Origin: Ovis canadensis
Taxonomy: Eukaryota; Chordata; Mammalia; Artiodactyla; Bovidae
Direction: 5' to 3'
NCBI RefSeq assembly: GCF_042477335.2
Contig: NC_091246.1
Span: forward strand, 18,659,001-18,723,000
DNA length: 64,000 nucleotides
Within the stretch, counting starts at the first letter, position 1, and each line of letters opens with the position of its first letter. The translations under genes were made by a program, and so were the position numbers. The notes below the pieces were generated by a model. That model was given only the letters and a program-made list of their open reading frames with translations, was not told where the DNA came from and ran no database searches. This document shows positions 54,858 through 64,000 of this stretch, in pieces.

Positions 54858-55438
54858 AGCAGTGGTGTTTATTCAAAGATTTTATGTTGGTTATGTGTGT
54901 GTTCATTCAATAAGTGCTTTTCGTGCACCCCACTAAGTATAATCCAGTGTAATACCTATTGACAATAAAAGGATGATCAAACAATTGAAATTATCTTTAA
55001 TTTACTCACATTCTAGTTGTAGAGGCACACAAGCAATGAAGAAAATACAATAGAGGACATGAAGGTAGATAAACACAGTAGAGGATGGCAGTAGGGAGTG
55101 AGAGCCTTAATCCAATTGAAGAGAAGAAGTTCTCAGAGAAAATTAAGCCAAATCTTGAGAAATGATCATACAGCTAAGTTAACTTGGGGTTGTCTATTGA
55201 CCATATTTCAGTCAGAATTGATCTGGCTAAAAAAAAAGTCATGAAACAGCTGGGGTAGCCACAAGTATTTAAATAAATGTCTTTTTAGTATACTTCTGGG
55301 TGTGCATAATTAATACCAGTTAATTAGAGTAATTAGGTATATCCAGAGTAAACAGTTGTGGAAGAAGTGCAAATGATGGAAAGGAGCAGATCACGACAGT
55401 CTTGTTCAATAAAATTAGAAATTTAAATTTTATCCTGT
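54858..55438. other. Non-coding DNA, nothing recognised
   Basis: 580 bases without gene or recognised repeat. Confidence 0.45.
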
Positions 55439-55445
55439 AAACAAA

Positions 55446-55569
55446 TGGCAACCCACTCCAGTGTTCTTGCTTGGAGAATCCCAGGGATGGGGGAGCCTGG
55501 TGGGCTGCTGTCTATGGGGTCACACAGAGTCAGAAATGACTGAAGCGTCTTAGCAGCAGCAGCAGCAGC
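55446..55569 (+). mobile_element. Bov-A2 monomer
   Basis: 'GGCAACCCACTCCAGTG' to 'CTTAGCAGCAGCAGCAGC', the right monomer of Bov-A2 only. AAACAAA occurs on both sides (55439-55445 and 55570-55576), a possible short target-site duplication. Confidence 0.87.
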
Positions 55570-55576
55570 AAACAAA

Positions 55577-56523
55577 GAACTTCAGAAGGATTTTTAAAAA
55601 GCAAAGGAAAAAAATCAGGTTTGCATATTTGAAAGCCCCTTCTGCCATTCTGATCAAATTATGAAGGATAATTAAAGGTGTGGTAATGCAATTGATGTCT
55701 GATTAAATATTATGGTTATCTGAGGCAATGACAATGATATAGATGGAAATGGATATGAAAGATATTAAGAAGACAATAAACAGGACTTGCAGACTAAATA
55801 TGAGTTGATTGTGAGTAAATAAATGCATGCAAAAGTGACATTTGATCTATAGAAATACTTCACTGCCAAACATTTTAATAAAGTGCACCTTCCCCATAAA
55901 CATATGGGATTTGGAGAGAAAATTAAAGTGAACTTGACTCTTTTAAAATACAGAAACACTGCCCTGTCCTCTGAGATATGGGGGTGGCCAGAACTGTGGA
56001 TTTTGACAGACATCCAGTCTTGTTTATTGTCTTCTTAATATTTTCTTAATCAGAAAATAGCCTGGTGTTTTAAAAATACTACGTTTAGATCAATAGGGGA
56101 AAGATATATAGGTTTCCTCTTAATATTTTAAATGCTCTGATGTTAAGGTAGTTAATCTGGAATCAACAATATCTGATGAGCATTCAACAATATTAATTGG
56201 CCAATTAATATTAGGCAGCTAGGATGTTCTACTGAGGAGATGACTGAAGGACTCTGTTCATACAGCTAATATTGTAGTGTTAGTGTAGGAAACAGCACAT
56301 CATGCTCTCTGTCAGATCTTCCAGGAGTGCTTGGTGAGGCAGAGGGAAGAGTAGTTAACCTGGGACCCTTTGTGGTATGGATGAGACTCAAATTTGCTTT
56401 AAAAAAATGTGGGTTTTTTGCTTTCCACAATGGCACAAAAAGACAACTGGAGGAAACATATTCGTGAAGTAAAAATCTAGATTCATTTAAAGGGATTAAT
56501 AATATCTACTTTTCTGATTAATT
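55577..56523. other. Non-coding DNA, nothing recognised
   Basis: 950 bases. An open stretch of 82 codons on the minus strand (55765-56013) has no known similarity. Confidence 0.4.
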
Positions 56524-56608
56524 GTAAGAAGAAGAGGGAAGAAGGGGGAAGAGACGAAAGAGGAGAAGGGGAAAGGAGAAAAAAGGAGGAAGAAAAAGAG
56601 AGAAGCAA
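56524..56608 (+). repeat. Polypurine tract
   Basis: About 85 bases are almost only A and G on the plus strand, with GAAG, GGGG and AAAA runs. Such tracts can form triplex (H-DNA) and are often length-polymorphic. Confidence 0.85.
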
Positions 56609-56635
56609 ATTATTTTTTAAACAATTTCCTGTTGA

Positions 56636-56715
56636 TGTATGGCAAACCAATACAATATTGTAAAGTAATTAACCTCCAATTAAAATAAATAAATTTCTAT
56701 TTTAAAAAATTTCCT
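56636..56715 (+). mobile_element. Artiodactyl L1-like 3' end
   Basis: 'TGTTGATGTATGGC' followed by 'CAATACAATATTGTAAAGTA' and 'CCTCCAATTAAAATAAATAA', the same terminal unit as at 32862 and 3480. Confidence 0.7.
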
Positions 56716-57076
56716 GTAATACTTCCATCCAGAGATTAGCTTCACTAACAGTTTTCTGAATAATATTCAAGTCTGTTAAAAGTACATATTGTACAATGAT
56801 TGCAGTTGTTTTTGCTTTAATTTTATATTATTTTTCATTAAGTAATTATGGGGCAAATAAACAGGTCTGAGAATTAGGTGAGAATACTAAACTTAGCCAT
56901 GTTTATACTTGTCTATCCAGCTTTTTACATTTAGTATTTTAGTGTAATTATGTTATTGTTTTGAACAATAACAAACATGATGGCAAATAACATAATTCTG
57001 CTATGATAACATAGGAGCATTAATATTTTGGTGTTTTTTTGTATCTCTATCTATATATTTCCTTAATATATATTTA
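56716..57076. other. AT-rich non-coding DNA
   Basis: 360 bases. Nothing was recognised. Confidence 0.45.
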
Positions 57077-57288
57077 TACCTGGTGACTCAGTGGTAAAGA
57101 ATTTTCCTGCCAAGCAGGAGACATGGGTTCAATCCCTGTGTCAGGAAGATCCCCTGGAGAAGGAAATGGCAACCCATTCCAGTTTTCTTGCCTGGGAAAT
57201 CCCATGGACAGAGGTGCCTGGTGGGCTTCAGTCCATGTGGTTGCAGAAGAGTAGGACACAATTGAGTGACTAGACAACAACAAAATAT
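57077..57288 (+). mobile_element. Bov-tA SINE
   Basis: 'CTGGTGACTCAGTGGTAAAG' head, 'GGGTTCAATCCCTGTG' B box, 'GGACAGAGGTGCCTGGTGGG', and a CAACAACAA tail. Confidence 0.92.
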
Positions 57289-57462
57289 AGACAATTTAAT
57301 ATTCTTCTTTTCCTACTTACAATATAACTTTATCCCAAGCTTTTAAATATTTATTTGAAAACTTATTCTAAATGACTGCGTGTTATTTTATCACATGAGT
57401 CATATTTTTAAAAATATTGTTAAACATTCTGGTTACACATAAATACATACATTTGTGTATAT

Positions 57463-58234
57463 GTTGTAGTTCAGTCACTCAGTCATGTCTGACTCTTTGT
57501 GACCCTATGAACTGCCGCATGCCAGGCTTCCCTGTTCTTTGCAATCTTCTGGAGTTTGCTCAAACTCGTGTCCAGTCATAGAGTTTGCTCAAAATCATGT
57601 CAGTGATGCCATCCAGCCATCTCACCCTTTGTTAGTCTTCCTGTTGTCAATCTTTCCCAGAATCAGGGTGTTTTTTTTTTTTTTTTTCCCAGTGAGCAGC
57701 TCTTTGCATCAGGTGGCCAGAGTATTGGAGCTTTAGCAACAGCATCAGTTCTTCCAATGAATATTCAGGGTTAATTTCCTTTAGGACTGACTGGTCTGAT
57801 CTCCTTGCAGTCCAAGGGACTCTCAACAGTCTTCTCTAGCACCACTTTGAAAGCATCAGTTCTTCAGCACTCTGTTTTCTTTATGGTCCAACTCTCACAT
57901 CCATACATGATGACTGGAAAAACCATAGCTTTGACTATATGGACCTTTGGTGGCAAGGTGATGTCTTCTCTTTTTAACATGCTGTCTATGTTTGTCATAG
58001 CTTTCCTTCCAAGGAGCAAGCATCTTTTAATTTTGTGGCTGCAGTCACTGTCTGCAGTGATTTTGGAGCCCAAGAATATGAAATCTACCACTGTTTCCAT
58101 TTTCCCCCCATCTTTTTTCATGAACTGATGGGACCAGATGCCATGGTCTTAGTTTTTTCAATGTTGAGTTATAAGCCAGCTTTTTCGCTCCCCTCTTTCT
58201 CCCTCACTAAGAGGCTCTTTAGTTCCTCTTCACT
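57463..58234 (-). mobile_element. BovB 3' half, minus strand
   Basis: From 'GTTCAGTCACTCAGTCATGTC' to the region next to the YADD box, where it is truncated ('CTCTTTAGTTCCTCTTCAC'). A long T run (57671-57687) is an internal expansion. TTTGTGTA occurs at both ends (57452-57459 and 58235-58242), with further near-match after it. It is of the older 3' type. Confidence 0.9.
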
Positions 58235-58242
58235 TTTGTGTA

Positions 58243-58416
58243 CATGTGTAGGTGTATTTCCTTAGTACACCCTGGCAGTATGGTAATAAGGAATGGGTTT
58301 TATTTCACTGGTTCATACTTCGCCTGCTAGTACAGAGTCCAGCTTTCCCTTTGTTCCATCATCATATCTGTAGCCTCCTGGTTATCAGTTTCAGGTGTGC
58401 TCATTGCTGAGGCTGG
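58243..58416. other. Short non-coding stretch
   Basis: 170 bases. Nothing was recognised. Confidence 0.4.
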
Positions 58417-58580
58417 GCTTCCCTGATAACTCAGTTTGTAAAAAATAAATAAATAAATACTATTACCAAAAGAAAAAAAAAAGAGAGAGAGAATCTACCT
58501 GCAGTGCAGGAGACCCCAGTTTGATTCCTGGGTTGGGAATATCCGCTGGAGAAGAGACAGGCTACCTACTTCAGTATTCT
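58417..58580 (+). mobile_element. Bov-tA SINE split by an A-rich insert and truncated by another Bov-tA
   Basis: 'GGGCTTCCCTGATAACTCAG' is the head. Then about 50 bases of (AAAT)n and A/GA-rich DNA (about 58440-58491) intervene. Then 'GAATCTACCTGCAGTGCAGG' resumes. It stops at 'TTCAGTATTCTT', where a second Bov-tA begins. Confidence 0.85.
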
Positions 58581-58772
58581 TGGGCTTCCCTTGTGGCTCA
58601 GCTGGTAAAGAATCTGCCTGCAATGTGAGAGACCTGGGTTCAGTCCCTGGGTTGGGAAGAGCCCCTGGAGAAGGGAAAGGCTACCCACTCCTGTATTCTG
58701 GCCTGGAGAATTCCATGGACTGTCTAGCCCATGGGGTTGCAAAGAGTCGGACATGACTGAGCAACTTTCACT
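58581..58772 (+). mobile_element. Bov-tA SINE, tandem with the previous one
   Basis: 'GGGCTTCCCTTGTGGCTCAGC' to 'TGAGCAACTTTCACTTACC'. It is complete and in the same orientation, joined directly to the truncated copy. Confidence 0.92.
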
Positions 58773-60234
58773 TACCGCTGAGGCTAGCCTGCTGTCGTAT
58801 GGCATCTTTCTGTTCCTTGTTTCCTTGCCTGCCTGGACTCCAGCGGTCCTGCCTCTGTCCCCTAAGCTAGGCTAGTTTGTGATTTCTCACTCTCCAGTAC
58901 TGACAGGTGAACTATTTCCCCTCTGGTGCCATATGAATGCTGGGTACCACTTAATATTTTGTCTATTTCATCTGACTATGAGCTCACTTCTACAATGTGC
59001 CATCTCTCCTGGAGGGGCAGTATCATCACTGTCTCAAGCTTTCTGCACTGCTGGTCTTATCCTGGGGGTTTCTACCATTTTGGTGAGGTCAGGGTGACAA
59101 AACAGCTTTGGGTATTCTGAAGCAAAAAAAAAAAAAAAAAAAAATCTTGAACAAGCCAACAAAAAGTAAGAGAGGAAGCTTTCCTTTCAGAAGCAAAACC
59201 TTTTATAAAAGTATTTATACATTTTCAGATCCATAAAGAAGTGTAACGTGTGTCCTAATCATTAATAGCAATTTTTGTAAACTAACTTTTTCAGCTTTTA
59301 TCTATTGCCCTCTCATGAAATTTAGATTTACTTACAACAGGAACTGGGCTAGAAAAACATTTAGAATGGGAAACATGTTATATTTTCAATCTTTCTGCCT
59401 ATTCAGTGACTGTGATTTTATTAAGTCAACCTCCTTGTGCCTTTTATTAAAAACAATCTTTATAATTTCTTCTTTGGGCATATTCTTTCAAGAAAGAATG
59501 ATGTTTAAATTTAAACTGGTACTTCTGCTTACTTTTCTCTCTACTACATTCTCCAAATTCTTTTAAAAGATCCTTACTAATATCTAATAATCTGTTCTGG
59601 ATGTGCCTTGGGATGAAAATATTTTTAATAGAGTCACCCCATCTCTTCCCCTTGGGCAGGCTGTTAGAGATGAAGATTTGCCAACTATTTAAAAAATGTG
59701 AATGAGACTCCCAGTCTAGACTCATGTAAGTGAATTTTGGCAATAGTCATTATTTTCTGGTTTTGTCGTGGGGATCTCAATCTCTACCTAGGCCTTTTCC
59801 ATCCTTGGGTTTCCTCTTAAGTTTGCTTGCCATATTCTCAGGCAGGATGACCCATTTGTGGAAGGCTATTTCATGCCTAGTGTGGTGTAGGAACTGATGC
59901 AGAATCCTGTCTCAAAGACAAGAGAGCTGGATTTGGCAAGCCTCATAACCCTCCTCTCTTTCCTTGCAGACTTTCTCTAGATTCTGCTTCAGACTCTGCG
60001 GGTCATCAACCATTTATCAGAAATCTGAAAGATCTACCTCGGTGAACCATGAAATACTCTTCATGCTTCTGTATAGGTTGTCGTAGTACCTGCTATTGGC
60101 CCCTTTCTCTGCTCTCATTATTTCCCTAGTGTGCTTTTCTAATACATCAGCAAAGCAAAAGAAGCTGTGCTTGTAAGCATCTGATTTCTGAATCCATGTG
60201 GGTCAAACATACAAGTCAGAAAAGGGTGTCGTCA
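58773..60234. other. Non-coding DNA, nothing recognised
   Basis: 1.46 kb. A 21-base A run lies at 59124-59144 and may be the end of an unrecognised retroposed sequence to its left. Open stretches near 59315-59743 overlap on both strands and have no known similarity. Confidence 0.4.
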
Positions 60235-60850
60235 ACAAGAACAGAAGACAATCAATAAACATATGAAAAGGTGTTTGACATTTGCATATAAAAGTAAATG
60301 TAATACATTAAAACAATTATAGAATCTCATTTTTTATGTATCATGTTGACAAAATTTCAAGGTTGATAATATCTTCAGATGATGAGGACCAACTTATGCA
60401 GAAGCATGTACTGATGCTGAGAGAATAGACTGGACCTCATTAGTATCAACCTGACAATACACATATAAATTAAAACTGCTAGTACCTTTGTTCCAGAAAT
60501 TATACAACTAAAATTTACCTCTTAGATAGCCTCAATCAATTGTGCCAAGATATACATATATATATGAATATTAATTTAATGTTGTGATATAGAAAAATAA
60601 TCAATAGCCAAAAACAAAGAAATGAAAAGACAGCAAAAAGATCTGGATACAACCATAACTTCAATCAATGGAGAAATGAAAAACATGTTATTGAAAATAA
60701 TAAGGTATATACTGAAAAGGAGAGATTTCTAATATACATTAGAGGGGGAAAGCAATATAAAGAACACAATATATATGGAATTCTGGTCTATGGAAATAAA
60801 AATGAACATATCCATGTGGTATTAAATTTTTTTCTAGAAGATAAAAGTTA
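60235..60850 (+). mobile_element. Probable very old L1 ORF2 end
   Basis: 'AATAAACATATGAAAAGGTG', 'ATGTATCATGTTGAC' and 'GAAATTATACAACTAAAATTTACC' follow the order of an old L1 ORF2 end, but it is heavily diverged. Confidence 0.45.
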
Positions 60851-61492
60851 CTACTAATGGTCATTACCTTTGAGAAGATCAATCAGTTGAAGAGCAGCTT
60901 AGATTGATGCTGAGATAGATAAACTCTCATGCTAAAAGCCAGTTCAAAACCTCATGTACCTACTATATATCCACCTGTGACATGTTTGCAGTGGCTGCCA
61001 TTAGATTGTTCTCAGCAATTACCCCAGACTCTGCCTTTCTCTCTGATGCACAACATCACTCTCAAGTTTCTACTCCCTTTCTCCTCATGGCTTTTGAAAC
61101 TGTGGTGTGATAAGGACTTCATATCACTTGCAACTAATTTTCAGCTTTGGGAAGATGCTCCTCTCTGATATGATCTCTCAAAACTTGTTCTCTGGCATCA
61201 GGTTTTAGTTAGCCCTTATAATGTCCTCCTTTGCTTCATGAGCAAAAGGGGTCAGATAAACGTATTGCAATTACAGTTATGTTGACAATGTTCCCAACAT
61301 ACCTGATATTGAAGTACAAAGAGCTATTAGGTGGTAAAATATTAAGGCCAATATTCTCATCACTACTATCCAGAAATACATACTGACAATGTGATCTAAG
61401 GGAAACAACAATGAAAGGAAGCCCATTCTAGTTCACTTGTAAATTTTGCCTTACAAGTAAGCTTAAACAATCTTTATTGTTGTTAAGTAATA
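60851..61492. other. Non-coding DNA, nothing recognised
   Basis: 640 bases. A 79-codon open stretch (60929-61168) has no known similarity. Confidence 0.4.
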
Positions 61493-61502
61493 AGTTATTG
61501 CT

Positions 61503-61721
61503 TCCCTGGTGGCTCAGATGGTAAAGCGTGTGCCTGCAAGGTGGGAGACCTGGGTTCGATCCCTGGGTTGTGAAGATCACCTGGAGAAGGAAATAACAAC
61601 CCACGCCAGTACCCTTGCCTGGAAAATCCCATGGACAGAGGAGCCTGGTAGGCTACAGTCCATGGGGTTTCAAAGAGTCTGATACCACCAAGCGCCTTCA
61701 CTTTCCTTTTCTTTTTCAGTG
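61503..61721 (+). mobile_element. Bov-tA SINE with 10-bp target-site duplication
   Basis: 'TTCCCTGGTGGCTCAGATGG' head, perfect-looking B box GGGTTCGATCCC, 'GGACAGAGGAGCC', and a T/C-rich tail. AGTTATTGCT flanks it at 61493-61502 and 61722-61731. Confidence 0.93.
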
Positions 61722-61731
61722 AGTTATTGCT

Positions 61732-62094
61732 GAGGATGGGAAGGACTCTGCCAAGAAAGATTCAAATCAAACATATGATTCCCCCCACTATTTAATTCTC
61801 TTATTTCTGTATTAGTTTCAAACTCAGGCATTTCATGAAACTCTGGACAAATGCCAAGGATAAAATTCAATATGTTGTGCCTGACTTGAAAAACTAAATT
61901 ATAGAAAAAGTTCTCAGAACGTAAGTTCCTTAAGTGTGAGTGAAGCAAAAGATACTAAAATAAAGCCTGGATCTATTATTATTGCAATTACTAATTTTAT
62001 CATTTAGATAAGAATTTTCATTTTTTATTAATTTAAGGGACAATTCTGGGTTTATATATGTGTTCATATATAAATAAATGTAAAAAAAAAATGA
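61732..62094. other. AT-rich non-coding DNA
   Basis: 360 bases leading to an A run (about 62082-62091) next to the BovB start. Nothing was recognised. Confidence 0.45.
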
Positions 62095-64000
62095 GACCAG
62101 GAGCTCACTGCGGCTCAAATCATGAACTTATTATTGCCAAATTCAGACTGAAATTGAAGAAAGTGGGGAAAACCACTAGACCATTCAGGTATGACCTAAA
62201 TCAAATGTCTCATGACTATACAGTGGAAGTGAGAAATAGATTTAAGGGGCTAGGTCTGATAGACAGAGTGCCTGATGAACTATGGACGGAGGTTTGTACA
62301 GGAGACAAGAATCAAGAACATCCCTAAGAAAAAGAAATTCATAAAAGCAAAATGGCTGTCTGAGGAGGCCTTACAAATAGCTGTGAACAGAAGGGCAGCA
62401 AAAAGCAAAGGAGAAAAGGAAAGATATAAGCATCTGAATGCAGAGTTCAAAAGAATAGCAAGGTGAGATAACAAAGCCTTCCTCAGTGATCAATGCAAAG
62501 AAATAGAGGAAAACAACAGAATGAGAAAGACTAGAGATCTCTTCAAGAAAATTAGAGATACCAAGGGCACATTTCGTGCAAAGATGGGCTCAATAAAGGA
62601 CAGAAATGGTATGAACCTAACAGAAGCAGAAGATATTAAGAAGAGGTGGCAAGAATACACGAAAGAACTGTTCAAAAAAGATCTTCATGGCCCAAATAAT
62701 CATGATGGTGTGATCACTCACCTAGAGCCAGACATCCTGGAATAGGAATTCCAGTGGGCCTTAGAAAGCATCACTATGAACAAAGCTAGTAAAAATGATG
62801 GAATTCCAGTGGAGCTGTTACAAATCCTGAAAGATGATGCTGTCAAAGTGCTGCACTTAATATGCCAGCAAATTTGGAAAACTCAGCAGTGGCCACAGGA
62901 CTGGAAAAGGTCAGTTTTCATTCCAATCCCAAAGAAAGGCAATGCCAAAGAATGCTCAAACTACCACACGATTGCGCTCATCTCACACGCAAGTAAAATA
63001 ATGCTCAAAATTCTCCAAACCAGGCTTCAGCCATACGTGAACCGTGAACTTCCAGATGTTCAAGCTGGTTTTAGAAAAGACAGAGGAACCAGAGATCAAA
63101 TTGCCAACATCTGCTGGATCATGGAAAAAGCAAGAGAGTTCCAGAAAAACATCTATTTCTGTTTTATTGACTATGCCAAAGCCTTTGACTGTGTGAATCA
63201 CAATAAACTGTGGAAAATTGTGAAAGAGATAGGAATACCAGACCACCTGACCTGCCTCCTGAGAAATGCAGGTCAGGAAGAACTGTTAGAACTGGACATG
63301 GAACAATGGACTGGTTCCAAATAGGAAAAGGAGTATGTCAAGCAGTGTATTGTCATCCTGCTTATTTAACTTATATGCAGAGTACATCATGAGAAATGCT
63401 GGGCTGGAGGAAGCACAAGCTGGAATCACGATTGCCGGGAGAAATATCAGTAACCTCAGATATGCAGATGACACCACCCTTATGGCAGAAAGTGAAGAGA
63501 AACTAAAAAGCCTCTTGATGAAAGTGAAAGAGGAGAGTGAAAAAGTTGGCTTAAAGCTCAATATTCAGAAAACTAAGATCATGGCATCTGGTTCCATCAC
63601 TTCATGGGAAATAGATGGGGAAAAGGTGGAAACAGTGGCTGACTTTATTTTTCTGGGCTCCAAAATCACTGCAGATGATGATTGCAGCCATGAAATTAAA
63701 AGATGCTTATCCCTTGGAAGGAAAGTTATGACCAACCTGAACAGCATATTCAAAAGCAGAGACATTACTTTGTCAATAAAGGTCCATCTAGTCAAGGCTA
63801 TGGTTTTTCCAGTGGTCATGTATGCATGTCAGAGCTGGACTATAAAGAAAGCTGAGCACCAAAGAATTGATGCTTTTGAACTATGGTGTTGGAGAAGACT
63901 CCTGAGAGTCCCTTGGACTGCAAGAAGATCCAACCAGTCCATTCTAAAGGAGATCAGTTCTGGGTGTTCATTGGCAGGACTGATGTTGAAGCTGAAACTC
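62095..64000 (+). mobile_element. BovB (RTE LINE), linker plus reverse transcriptase, cut by window end
   Basis: This BovB reaches furthest 5' of any in the window. Translation gives the linker after the endonuclease (NHELIIAKFRLKLKKVGKTTR, about 62120-62180) and 'KIRDTKGTFRAKMGSIKDRNG' (about 62545-62610). It then gives IPIPKKGNAKECSNYHT, motif A CFIDYAKAFDCVN (about 63160-63200), the YADD box (63461-63472) and the C-terminal domain. The endonuclease itself is absent. Defects: a stop at about 62742, small deletions near 62291 and 63270-63285, and a broken frame after 63324. It continues past 64000. Confidence 0.94.

Overview
The window is nuclear DNA from a ruminant, most probably a bovid. 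The evidence is its repeat content: many copies of the RTE-type LINE BovB, tRNA-derived Bov-tA SINEs, dimeric Bov-A2 SINEs, two CHR-2-type SINEs and artiodactyl-style L1 3' ends. I cannot separate cattle, sheep, goat and buffalo from the sequence alone.

Only one intact protein-coding gene is visible: a single-exon olfactory receptor of 313 codons on the minus strand at 10701-11642. It carries every hallmark motif of the family and looks most like OR13F1. I see no rRNA, no free-standing tRNA, no CRISPR array and no convincing second gene.

Layout. 1-9.5 kb: AT-rich DNA with BovB, a small inverted L1 3' end and Bov-tA copies. 9.5-13.5 kb: the receptor gene in a relatively repeat-poor island. 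13.5-20.8 kb: a degenerate LTR and two old L1 bodies broken by SINEs. 20.9-31 kb: a dense nest of insertions, with BovB inside BovB, a solo-type LTR inside BovB inside L1, and a perfect 295-bp inverted repeat built from two BovB copies. 31-50 kb: old, sparse DNA with L1, L2, MIR and MER5-like fossils plus scattered SINEs. 50-55 kb: an L1 with nested SINEs and a well-preserved BovB with a 14-bp target duplication. 55-64 kb: more SINEs and BovB, ending in the 5'-longest BovB copy, which runs off the window edge.

By my coordinates BovB makes up about 13 kb (roughly a fifth) of the window. The copies fall into at least two 3' sequence types, and several lie head to head. All BovB and L1 reading frames I read are broken by stops or frameshifts. 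The 'system' most worth attention is therefore genomic rather than genic: repeated insertion into earlier elements, with gene conversion or inversion between opposed BovB copies. Repeat family names come from recognised consensus-like motifs and were not checked with a repeat-masking run. Element edges are accurate to a few bases where target-site duplications are given, and otherwise to about 5-20 bases.
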